Positions 56,596 to 64,000 of a stretch of DNA of 64,000 nucleotides are shown here, piece by piece. The position numbers were made by a program, and so were the translations under genes. Each line of letters starts with the position of its first letter. Position 1 is the stretch's first letter. The stretch lies in NCBI GenBank assembly GCA_963930055.1, contig CAWVKS010000008.1, positions 186,001-250,000 of the forward strand, written 5' to 3'. This stretch comes from Pullichristensenella sp963930055. Lineage in GTDB: Bacteria > Bacillota > Clostridia > Christensenellales > Aristaeellaceae. The notes beneath the pieces were generated by a model. It was not told the DNA's origin. It made no database searches and saw only the letters and a list, made by a program, of their open reading frames with translations.

Positions 56596-57892
56596 CGCCG
56601 TTCTCTCCTTCGTTTTGCGTATCGGCCACTTCCAGCATGCCGCCCTCCGCGCCGAAAAGCGTCGCGCCCAGGGCGCGGGAGGCGAGCAGCACGTCCACGC
56701 AGGCCTTCGTCAGCCGCTCGCCGGGGGCGGCGACGGCGCAACCGGGGGGATAGGCGCCCACCGCGCGCGCCGCGACCTCGCCCGCCGCGTCCTCAAGCGG
56801 CACGAGGCGCGTTTTGCCCAGCGCCGCCGCCCGCGGCCGCATGGCGCGGACGCCATAGGCCATTTCCGGGAAGGCGGGCAGTTTTCCCGCCCCCGGGCGC
56901 AGGCGGGCGAAGGCGTCCGTCAGCGCCGCGTAGTCCTCCGCCCGGTCGTAGACCGTGCCGATGGCCACCACGCCGCGCTCGTCGGCCATTTCCATATCCA
57001 CGCCCAGTTCGGCAAGCCGGGCAAGCGCCTCCCAGCCGCGCAGCCCCATACTGTCCGTGCGGATGTAGAGCCGCGTGGGGTCGCCGAGGCTGGGGCAGGG
57101 GTAGCCCATCTTCTCCAGCTTCGCGCGAGCGCCGTCGCACCAGTTTACAAGGCGCGCAAGCGCCTCCCGGCCGCGTTCATCCATGAAGGCGCGCGCCTCG
57201 TCCAGCGAGCGCAGGATGAGGAACGAGGGGCTGGAGGTGGACACCATGCGCAGCATGCGCCGCAGCCGCGGCTCGTCCCCGGCGCGCCGCAGGTGCAGCC
57301 ACGCGCCGCCGGTATAGGCGCCCAGCGTCTTGTGGGCGCTCTCCACAGCGCAGTCCGCGCCCGCCCGCAGGGCGCTTTCCGGGCTGTCCCACCAGGAAAA
57401 GTGCGCCCCGTGCGCCGCGTCCACCAGCACCGGCACGTCCGCGCGCGGCAGGGGCTCCACCAGGCCGTGGAACGTGGGCCGGGTGACAAAGACGGCGTCG
57501 CAGGGAACCTCCTTTGCCGCGGCGGCCATGTCCGTCCCCGGGGGCAAAAGCACGGGCTCCACGTCGGCCAGTATGCAGGCGGACTGCACCGAGTGGTGGG
57601 CGTCGCGGCGCATCAAAAGCCGCCCGCCCGGCCGCACAAAGGCCAGCACCATGGCGAGTATGCCCGCCGTGGAGCCGCAGGGCACGAGGATGGACGCGCC
57701 CGCCCCCGCCGACCTTGAAAGCAGGCGCTCGGCCTCGGCGATGCCCGCTTGCGGGGCGTAGAGGTCGTCCGTCGAGGGCAGCTCGGTCATGTCCAGCGCC
57801 GCGGGCACGTCCTCCAGCCGCCCCTTGTGGCCGGGCATGTGAAAGCGCGTCTTTCCCTGCGCCGATCGGAGCATGTCGTCGATGGGCCGCAT
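56588..57892 (-). CDS. Orn/Lys/Arg decarboxylase-family PLP enzyme
   Basis: 434 residues, the short YaaO/SpeA-type aminotransferase-fold decarboxylase: TRFHMPGHKGR opening, ELPSTDDLYAPQAGIAEAE, PCGSTAGILAMVL, RDAHHSVQSACILA, VDAAHGAHF and the PLP-lysine motif SAHKTLGAYTGGAWLH. Products would be polyamine precursors (agmatine, cadaverine or putrescine); which one is uncertain. The ATG at 57892 was chosen for its 6-nt spacing from AAAGGAGG; ATGs at 57898 and 57916 are alternatives. Neighbouring tmk is also found beside yaaO in Bacillus, so the pairing is conserved context. Confidence 0.88.
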   Translation of the reverse strand: MRPIDDMLRSAQGKTRFHMPGHKGRLEDVPAALDMTELPSTDDLYAPQAGIAEAERLLSRSAGAGASILVPCGSTAGILAMVLAFVRPGGRLLMRRDAHHSVQSACILADVEPVLLPPGTDMAAAAKEVPCDAVFVTRPTFHGLVEPLPRADVPVLVDAAHGAHFSWWDSPESALRAGADCAVESAHKTLGAYTGGAWLHLRRAGDEPRLRRMLRMVSTSSPSFLILRSLDEARAFMDERGREALARLVNWCDGARAKLEKMGYPCPSLGDPTRLYIRTDSMGLRGWEALARLAELGVDMEMADERGVVAIGTVYDRAEDYAALTDAFARLRPGAGKLPAFPEMAYGVRAMRPRAAALGKTRLVPLEDAAGEVAARAVGAYPPGCAVAAPGERLTKACVDVLLASRALGATLFGAEGGMLEVADTQNEGENGDV

Positions 57893-57946
57893 GGCCATCC
57901 TCCTTTGTCCGTTCATTGCCGTTCGCGCCCGGCCGCCCGCGCGGCC

Positions 57947-60900
57947 TCAGGCTTCGCCGCTTTCGCCGCCCAGCAGCGCCAGCACCGCGTCCTTGTCCAA
58001 ATCCACGCGGCGCACGCGGCCGCGGTCGGCCTGCTCGTCGAACAGGCAGGCGGCGCGGCCTTCGCAGAAGCGGCAGGGCAACGCCTTGCCCACCTTCGCC
58101 GGGGCGGGCGCGGCCTCGCCCGCGCAGATGCCGTCCACGTGACGGCCGGCCATCTCCACCGCGCGGCCGAGCAGGCGGGCCAGCCCCGCGCGCGTAAGGG
58201 GCGCGCTTGCCTTGTAAAAGCGCCCGGGTTCGGCGGAATTGGCCGCCCGGGCGGCTTCCTCGTCCACCATCGGCCCGTCCATGCGCAGCGCCTTGCGCCG
58301 CAGTTCGGCCACGGTGGCGGGATCGGTCTCCGGGGTGAGCACATAGCCCTCGTCCATGCGGAAGTAGAACGCCCCCGCCGCCAGCGCCCCGCGCCGTTTC
58401 GCCGCCGCCGCGAGGTAGACTAGCAGCTGCAATTGCAGCCCCGCGTAGGCCTCGGCAAGGTCAAACGGCCTGGAGCCGCGCTTGTAGTCGAGCACGCGCA
58501 CGTAGGGCTTTTCCCCCTCCCAGAGATCCACGCGGTCGATGGAGCCGTAGAGCGCGCACGTTTCCCCCGCGCCCACGCGCAGGCAGGCGTCCCCGTCGTC
58601 GGGGCCGAAGCGCACCTCCAGCCCCACGGGGCGGAACTGCGTGTCGGCGAGCTGCTCGACGAGCAGCCGCGCCGCCGTGCGCGCCACGTTTTTCAGCCGC
58701 CGTTCCTCGGCGCGCGTGCGCCCGCTCTGCCCCAGCGGCCCTTCGCGCAGGGGGGCGAGCAGCGTTTCGGCCACGCGTTCCATGCGCGCGTCGGCGCGGT
58801 CGGGGTCGAAATCGCCGTCCGCCATCGCTTCGTTCAGGAAGCCGCGCACCGCCGCGTGGAAGAACACGCCCTCGTCGCGGGGGGTGAGCGCGTAGGGCTC
58901 GACGATCCCCGGCTTGAGGCCGTAGCGCAAAAAGTGGGCGAACGGGCAGGCCGCGAACGATTCCAGCCGCGAAACGCTGGCCGTGCGCAATCCCCCGTAG
59001 AGGGCGCGCGCCGTCTCCGGCCGCAGGCGGTCGGCCGCGCCGCGCAGCAAAAGCGCGTCGCGCAGGCCAAGGAGCCGCCCCCGCGCCTCCGGCAGGCGCG
59101 TAAGCGAGGCAAGCGCCCGCTGTTCCGCCGCCGTCATTTCGCCCGAGAGCGCCGCCGCCACACGGGGAAGCGCCGCGCCGGGCGCTTCGAGCATCATCGC
59201 CTCGGCGGAGGCGTCGCCCGTCACGCCGCCGCGCGCGCGCAGGCCGGGGAACACGCGCCGAAGCTGCGTCACCAGCGCCCCGGGGCGCTCCGCCGCGCCG
59301 TCGAGGCCCGCCAGCGGGTAGGAGACGCACACGTATTCCGTGGCCATTTCCAGCGAGGCCTTGGCGTAGAAAAGCCGCGTGCGCGCCGCTTCCGCCGCCG
59401 TCAGCCCCACGTAGCGCTTCGCGCTCTGCGAGACGGCCTCCAGCTGCCGGTCGGTCAAAAGCGCCTCTACCGCGCCGGCGGCGCGCTCCACCTGCCCGAG
59501 GAGCAGCACGGCCCTGGCCGGCCGCATGCTCAATTTGGCGGCGTCCTGCGCAAGCACCGCGTCGCCGGACTGGGGCAGGGGCTTGACCACCGCCGCGTCC
59601 AGCGCTTCGGCAAGCCGTTCGGCGATCTCACGCGCGGGCAGTTTTTTTTCGCCCAGCAGCGCCGCCATCTGGTCGAGCGCGCCGATGATGCGGTTCCACA
59701 CCTGCGCTTCCTCGCCGGCGGCCTCGTACATGTCCCGCGCGCACAGTTCCGCCTGCCGCGCCAGGCTCTTTTCGCAGGCGCGGATGTCGGTCAAAAAGCC
59801 GAACACGGCCTCCAGCTGCCCGCGCAGGCCCCTGGCCGCGCGCAGGCGTTCGCGCAGGATGGCGATGGGCGTCATGGCCGCCGCGCGCACAGGCTCCAGC
59901 GCTTCGACAAGTTCCGCCGGCCCGCGCTTTAAGGGGCGGAAAAAGGCGGAGGCGTGCAGGCCGTAGGAAACGGCGTAGTTGCTAAGCCGCGCCGCGTCGC
60001 GCCGGGAGATATCCAGGCAGCCCGAGGCGAGGCAGGCGTGCAGGTCCTCGTCCCGCGCCCCGCGCGAAACCATCTGCAGGGCCGTGAGCAGGCATTCGCA
60101 CAAGGGGCGGCGCGCGCAGGGGCGGCTTTCGGCCAGGAACAGGGGGACGCCGCATTCGGCGAAGGCCTCGCGCAGGGGTTCGCGGTAGGCGTCCAGGGAA
60201 GGGACGAGCAGCCGCACGTCGCGGTAGCGCCAGCCGCGCGCGCGCACGAGCCGCCGCGTCAGCGCCGCGGCAAAGCGCGCCTCCTCGCGCGGGGAGCGCG
60301 CCTCGAACAGCTGCACGCGCTTCGGTTCTTCCGTCCAGCCGCGCGCCGGCGTGGAGAAAAGTTCCGTGGAAAGGAAGCGCAACTCGCCGGGAAGGTCTCC
60401 CCCGTCCCCGGCTTCGGAAAAGACGACGCGCACGTTGCGCACGCGCGCCGCCTCCGCAAGGCGCATGGCCGAGGCGCGCAGGGGACGGAAGATGTCGCCG
60501 TCGCGCGCCCGGTCGTCCATCTCCAGCGGCAGGAGCACCGTCGCATCGCCCATTTCGGCCACGGCGGCGATGAGGCCGTGCAGCGTCGGCGGCATCATGT
60601 CAAAGCCGTAGAACCACAATTTCGCCCCGCGCAGAAACGCCGCGTCCCCGGCCTTCTCCGCCGCCAGCGAAAGTTCGCCCTCGCCGTCCTCGAAGCGGCC
60701 GGCGATCTGCTGTTCATAGGCGCCGAGTATGGCGGCCACGTCCTCCAGCTTGCGCGCCAGGGAGCCCTGTTCCCCCGCGGCGCAGGCGCGCACGTCCTCC
60801 GGCGCCATGCCGGCCTGGCGGAAGATCTCCACCTGTTTGGCGGCGCGCAGGGCAAAGCCCCGCCGCGTTTGCGCGCCGCGGTAGAGCGTCAGTTCGCCCT

Positions 60901-61198
60901 CCAGCGCCTTCATGGCGCGGGAGACGAGCATCACCCGCCCGCGGTCGTCCACGCGCGCGCCCTCGGGCCGGCCGGCGGCATCGAAGATCAGGCCGCAGAG
61001 CCGCTCCGGGCTCAAAACGCGCAGGCGGAACGAGCCCTGCAGGGAAAGACCCTCCAGCAGGAAAAGCTCCGTCTCCAGCGTCAGCTGCTTGGGCACGGCC
61101 ACGTAGAGCGCCCCGCCCTCCATTTTAAGGGCGTCGCCCACCTCGCGCAAAAGCGCCGGGCCGAGCGCGCGGTTGCGCCCCGTGAGCAGGCGCAGCAT
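57947..61198 (-). CDS. addB: AddB-type ATP-dependent nuclease subunit
   Basis: Processes double-strand breaks with AddA. 1083 residues. The C-terminal RecB-like nuclease domain has DEGVFFHAAVRGFLNEA, GSIDRVDLWEG and the catalytic VLDYKRG (D904, K906). Four cysteines for a 4Fe-4S cluster are present: C751 (FAACPFAHF) and C1042, C1045, C1051 (CRFCEGRAAC). The N-terminal Walker A is degenerate: TGRNRALGP instead of the GRSGSGKT type. No addA follows; the next gene is the decarboxylase. The start is 1 bp after the dedA stop. Likely partner: an unlinked AddA. Confidence 0.9.
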   Translation of the reverse strand: MLRLLTGRNRALGPALLREVGDALKMEGGALYVAVPKQLTLETELFLLEGLSLQGSFRLRVLSPERLCGLIFDAAGRPEGARVDDRGRVMLVSRAMKALEGELTLYRGAQTRRGFALRAAKQVEIFRQAGMAPEDVRACAAGEQGSLARKLEDVAAILGAYEQQIAGRFEDGEGELSLAAEKAGDAAFLRGAKLWFYGFDMMPPTLHGLIAAVAEMGDATVLLPLEMDDRARDGDIFRPLRASAMRLAEAARVRNVRVVFSEAGDGGDLPGELRFLSTELFSTPARGWTEEPKRVQLFEARSPREEARFAAALTRRLVRARGWRYRDVRLLVPSLDAYREPLREAFAECGVPLFLAESRPCARRPLCECLLTALQMVSRGARDEDLHACLASGCLDISRRDAARLSNYAVSYGLHASAFFRPLKRGPAELVEALEPVRAAAMTPIAILRERLRAARGLRGQLEAVFGFLTDIRACEKSLARQAELCARDMYEAAGEEAQVWNRIIGALDQMAALLGEKKLPAREIAERLAEALDAAVVKPLPQSGDAVLAQDAAKLSMRPARAVLLLGQVERAAGAVEALLTDRQLEAVSQSAKRYVGLTAAEAARTRLFYAKASLEMATEYVCVSYPLAGLDGAAERPGALVTQLRRVFPGLRARGGVTGDASAEAMMLEAPGAALPRVAAALSGEMTAAEQRALASLTRLPEARGRLLGLRDALLLRGAADRLRPETARALYGGLRTASVSRLESFAACPFAHFLRYGLKPGIVEPYALTPRDEGVFFHAAVRGFLNEAMADGDFDPDRADARMERVAETLLAPLREGPLGQSGRTRAEERRLKNVARTAARLLVEQLADTQFRPVGLEVRFGPDDGDACLRVGAGETCALYGSIDRVDLWEGEKPYVRVLDYKRGSRPFDLAEAYAGLQLQLLVYLAAAAKRRGALAAGAFYFRMDEGYVLTPETDPATVAELRRKALRMDGPMVDEEAARAANSAEPGRFYKASAPLTRAGLARLLGRAVEMAGRHVDGICAGEAAPAPAKVGKALPCRFCEGRAACLFDEQADRGRVRRVDLDKDAVLALLGGESGEA

Positions 61199-61199
61199 G

Positions 61200-61823
61200 T
61201 TATTCCTTCTCCGCTTTGGCCTTCTTGCCGCGGCCGCGGAAGCCGAACCACCAGATGAGGAACACCGCCACGAGGAGGATGGCGATGACGAGGATCACAT
61301 CCGAATACTTTTCAAAGAACGGCAGGGCGTTTTCCCACTGGTTGCCCAGGAAGGAGCCCACCGTCACCAGCACCGTGTTCCACACCGCGCTGCCCACCGC
61401 CGTCAGAAGCAAAAACAGCGGCACGTTCATCTCGGCGATGCCCGCGGGGATGGAGATCAGGCTGCGCACGATGGGCACGCAGCGGCAGATGAGCACGGCC
61501 TTCTTCTCATACTTCACGAACCACGCCGTGGCCTTGTCCACGTCCTCGGGCTTCAGGCGCAGGATCTGCCCGAAGCGGCCGGAAAACAACTTGCGCAGCC
61601 GCTCGGCCTTGAGGACGCGCCCCAGCAGGTAGAGCACGATCGCCCCGGCCAGCGAGCCGAGCGTGGCCACGATCACCACCGTGGGGGCGTTCAGCCCCGC
61701 CAGCACGGTCATCGCGCCGCCAAAGAGCAGCACCACCTCCGAGGGGATGGGCGGGAACACGTTTTCGATGAAGATGAGGAAGAAAATGCCGAGGTAGCCG
61801 TAGTCGTTCATGATCCTGAGCAT
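61200..61823 (-). CDS. DedA-family membrane protein
   Basis: 207 residues with about five membrane segments: YGYLGIFFLIFIENVFPPIP SEV with the DedA E-x-PxP motif, GSLAGAIVLYLLGRVL, the conserved Arg block AVLICRCVPIVRSLISIPAG and AVGSAVWNTVLVTVGSFLGN. Members act as lipid-carrier flippases/scramblases (for example undecaprenyl phosphate). The C-terminus is basic (GRGKKAKAEKE). The ATG at 61823 has GGAAG upstream. First gene of the six-gene run to cinA; TGGTAAGAT at about 61885-61893 may be an extended -10 promoter. Confidence 0.9.
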   Translation of the reverse strand: MLRIMNDYGYLGIFFLIFIENVFPPIPSEVVLLFGGAMTVLAGLNAPTVVIVATLGSLAGAIVLYLLGRVLKAERLRKLFSGRFGQILRLKPEDVDKATAWFVKYEKKAVLICRCVPIVRSLISIPAGIAEMNVPLFLLLTAVGSAVWNTVLVTVGSFLGNQWENALPFFEKYSDVILVIAILLVAVFLIWWFGFRGRGKKAKAEKE

Positions 61824-62024
61824 CGTTTCTTCCAAAGTGAAACACCTCGCAGACTGCCGCGTACACGGCATAACTTTCCTTATACATCTTACCACATTCC
61901 GGCAGGAAAGAGAAGCGAAGAAAAGATGACCTGCGCGTGAAAAGATGGGAACGAAACGATGAGAAAGGGCATGTCCGCGCCCGCGGGGGCATACATAGTT
62001 CCCCGTCGAGAGGGGGAATGGGCA

Positions 62025-63986
62025 ATGCTTGATATGCAGGTGCGGCAGCGCGCGGATGTGGGACGGGCCCTGCGCGGGGCGGCGGTGGCAGCGGCATTGT
62101 TTTTGCTGGCGCAGGCGCGCCTGACGCCGGGGGTGGCGCCGTTCGCGCTGGCGCTGTTCGCCGCGGGCCTGATGGCGCGCGTGCACCTGGCGGGGCTGTT
62201 GCTCGGCTGCGCGCTGGGGGCGCTGCGCTTCCCGCTGGCGGGGACGGATCTGCTCCTGCCTGCCGGCTGCGCCATCATACTGCTGGGCGCGCTGCTGCTT
62301 GAGCGGGGCGGGACGCGCGCGCGGCTGGACGAGGGAGCGCTGGCCGCGCTGCTAGCCGGCGTGGGGGCGCTTTTGCCGGGGCTGGCGGCGGCGCGGCTGG
62401 AGCCGTACCCGTCGTTCCTGGCGCTTCTGTCCGCCTGCGCGGCGGTGCCCGGCGCCCCGGCCATGCTCCGTTTGCTGCGCTGGCGGCCGGGCAGGGTGGT
62501 GGACGCGGAAGGGCGCGCCTGCGCGGCGCTTGCCGCCTTCGCGCTCCTGATGGGGCTGTGCGCCCTCTGGCCGCCGGGGGCATACCTGTGCGCCTGCGCG
62601 CTTACGCTCCTGGCGGCGCATGCCTCGCTGGGCGCGGCGGCGGCGCTGGGCGCGCTGTGCCTGTGCGCGCTGCTCGCCGGCGGCGGCGCGCTGCCGATGG
62701 CGGCTTCGGTGGCGCTGGGCGGCGCGGCGGCGGGGCTGCTGCGCGCGCGGGGACGGCTGTTTGCCGCCCCGGCCTTCGTGGTCATGGCCTCGGTGGTCGG
62801 CCTCTACGCGCCGGAGGGCTTCCCCGGGCCGCTCATACCGGCGCTGGCGGCGCTTGCCTATGTGCTCGCGCCGGAGGCGTGGCTCGGGGCGCTGGACGGC
62901 ATGCTCCTGCGAGCCCCGCCGGCGGGGCGGGAGGAAGCGCGGCGCGCCCTGGGGGCGCTCAGCGCCGCCTTTGGCGAGCTGGCGGCGGGCGTGGACGGCC
63001 TGCCGGACGAGCGGGCCGTGCTGTTGACGATGCGCGCGCGCACTTGCGAGGGCTGCCCAGACTACGCGCGCTGCTGGGCGGGCGGGGAGGCGGGCGCGGC
63101 GCGCCTCTTCTGCCAGGTACTGCGCGACGCGGCCTGCGGGGAAGCGGATGGGGAGGACGTGCCCCCGGCGCTTTTGCGCGCCTGCCGGCGGGGAGCGCGG
63201 CTGCGCGAGGCGGCGTGGCAGGAGCTGGGCAGGGCGCGCCTGCGCCGCGACGCGGACAATTGCGCCGGCGAGATGTTCCGCCAGGCCGAGCGCATACTCG
63301 GCGACATCGCCCGCACGCGCGTCCGGCCCCGGGAACCGCCCCGCCTCGGCCTGCGCTGGGGCGCGAGCGCCCGTTCGCTGGAGCCGGGCGTGCCCAGCGG
63401 CGACGCGCATCTGCTGCGCCCCCTGCCGGACGGGCGCGTGATGGCGCTCATCTGCGACGGCATGGGCACGGGCGCGGCCGCGCGCGAGGAGAGCGGCCGT
63501 GCCGCGCGCCTCATCTGGCAGTTCCTGGCGGCGCGTGTGGAGCCGGAGGCGGCGCTGCGGGCGGCCAACGCGCTGCTCATCCGTCGCGGCGCGGGCGACA
63601 TGTTTTCCACGGTGGATCTGTGCATCATCGACGCGCGCGCCGGGCGGGCGCGCTTCTGGAAGCTGGCGGCCAGCCGTTCGCTGCTGGTGCGCGAAGGGGA
63701 GGTGCGCGCCATCGAGGGCGGCCGGCTGCCGCTGGGCGTGCTCGAAGGCGTGACAGGCATATGCGAGGAGGTGGATGTGCGCGAAGGGGATGTGATCGTC
63801 ATGGGTTCGGACGGCGCCATGGAAGCCGGGGAAGGCGCGCTGGAGGACGCGCTGCAAAGGCACTGGACGCTCGGGCCGGACAGACTCAGCGAGGAGCTGT
63901 TGCGCGCCGCCGAGGAAGCGGAAGGCGGGCGGCGGGACGACATGACTATTGTCTGCATCGGCGCGGCGCGGGCGCGCGCGCCCTGA
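62025..63986 (+). CDS. spoIIE: Stage II sporulation protein E-like phosphatase
   Basis: SpoIIE is a membrane PP2C phosphatase that activates sigma-F through SpoIIAA-P. 653 residues from the chosen start. The N-terminus has about ten hydrophobic segments. A central cysteine block TCEGCPDYARCW is shared with SpoIIE proteins, then a helical linker and a C-terminal PP2C domain with ICDGMGTGAAAREES, MFSTVDLCIIDARAG, LPLGVLEGV and VIVMGSDGAMEAGEGAL plus RRDDMTIVCI. It is shorter than Bacillus SpoIIE. ATG 62025 has GAGGGGG upstream; an in-frame ATG at 61959 is possible. It supports a spore-forming ancestry. Confidence 0.87.
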   Translation: MLDMQVRQRADVGRALRGAAVAAALFLLAQARLTPGVAPFALALFAAGLMARVHLAGLLLGCALGALRFPLAGTDLLLPAGCAIILLGALLLERGGTRARLDEGALAALLAGVGALLPGLAAARLEPYPSFLALLSACAAVPGAPAMLRLLRWRPGRVVDAEGRACAALAAFALLMGLCALWPPGAYLCACALTLLAAHASLGAAAALGALCLCALLAGGGALPMAASVALGGAAAGLLRARGRLFAAPAFVVMASVVGLYAPEGFPGPLIPALAALAYVLAPEAWLGALDGMLLRAPPAGREEARRALGALSAAFGELAAGVDGLPDERAVLLTMRARTCEGCPDYARCWAGGEAGAARLFCQVLRDAACGEADGEDVPPALLRACRRGARLREAAWQELGRARLRRDADNCAGEMFRQAERILGDIARTRVRPREPPRLGLRWGASARSLEPGVPSGDAHLLRPLPDGRVMALICDGMGTGAAAREESGRAARLIWQFLAARVEPEAALRAANALLIRRGAGDMFSTVDLCIIDARAGRARFWKLAASRSLLVREGEVRAIEGGRLPLGVLEGVTGICEEVDVREGDVIVMGSDGAMEAGEGALEDALQRHWTLGPDRLSEELLRAAEEAEGGRRDDMTIVCIGAARARAP

Positions 63987-64000
63987 GACAGGGCAGGAAC

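Overview
The window reads as chromosome of a high-GC, Gram-positive Clostridia-type bacterium. The support is a T-box riboswitch in front of ileS, sigma-A-type promoters with strong Shine-Dalgarno sites, a SpoIIE-type sporulation phosphatase, an AddB-type nuclease, and many exported proteins with low-complexity Thr/Pro or Glu/Ala linkers. A gut lineage such as Christensenellales would fit, but that placement is inference. No rRNA, tRNA, CRISPR array, prophage or transposase gene was recognised.

Layout. 0-9 kb: 3' end of tuf, a block of structured repeats, a phosphopantetheinyl transferase, T-box plus a eukaryote-like (type II) ileS, a frameshifted Cys-rich repeat protein, and a polysaccharide deacetylase. 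9-20 kb: an exported protein, dapF, a GH29 fucosidase, an operon of a DUF1858 redox protein, a ferritin-like protein and a phosphohexomutase, then ychF-CPBP protease-rlmH, a VanY-type carboxypeptidase, a paralogue of the exported protein, and a glutamine-amidotransferase-like protein. 20-32 kb: an MFS transporter and a six-gene arginine operon (argC-argJ-argB-argD-carA-carB, minus strand). Its last gene is fused to a second, catalytically altered DapF domain. 32-38 kb: duplicated small lipoproteins and pfkB-mnmG-rsmG-nadE. 38-45 kb: feoA-feoB-FeoB-associated protein-asnA, two paired membrane proteins with an Xre regulator, a ZIP metal transporter, an SH3 protein and a DUF378 protein. 45.6-50.2 kb: a sugar-type ABC importer with an amidohydrolase, visibly lower in GC than its surroundings and probably acquired. 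50-64 kb: a minus-strand run dedA-addB-decarboxylase-(HAD+thymidylate kinase)-exported pseudokinase/peptidoglycan-binding protein-cinA, then spoIIE on the plus strand.

Two dispersed non-coding element families are the most unusual content. Family 1 is a two-hairpin cassette whose loops keep the 8-mer ACGAGCAG while the stems change in a compensatory way. It lies directly downstream of tuf, carB and cinA, in the orientation of the upstream gene. Family 2 is a 32-280 bp MITE-like element with TGACAAAG-type inverted ends. Its two full copies (18.3 kb and 44.2 kb) are each flanked by a duplicated Rho-independent terminator hairpin. Other points of interest are the CarB-DapF fusion lacking one catalytic Cys, the HAD-thymidylate kinase fusion, and a membrane protein carrying only the N-lobe of a serine/threonine kinase. 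Product names rest on motif recognition by eye; no database search was run.
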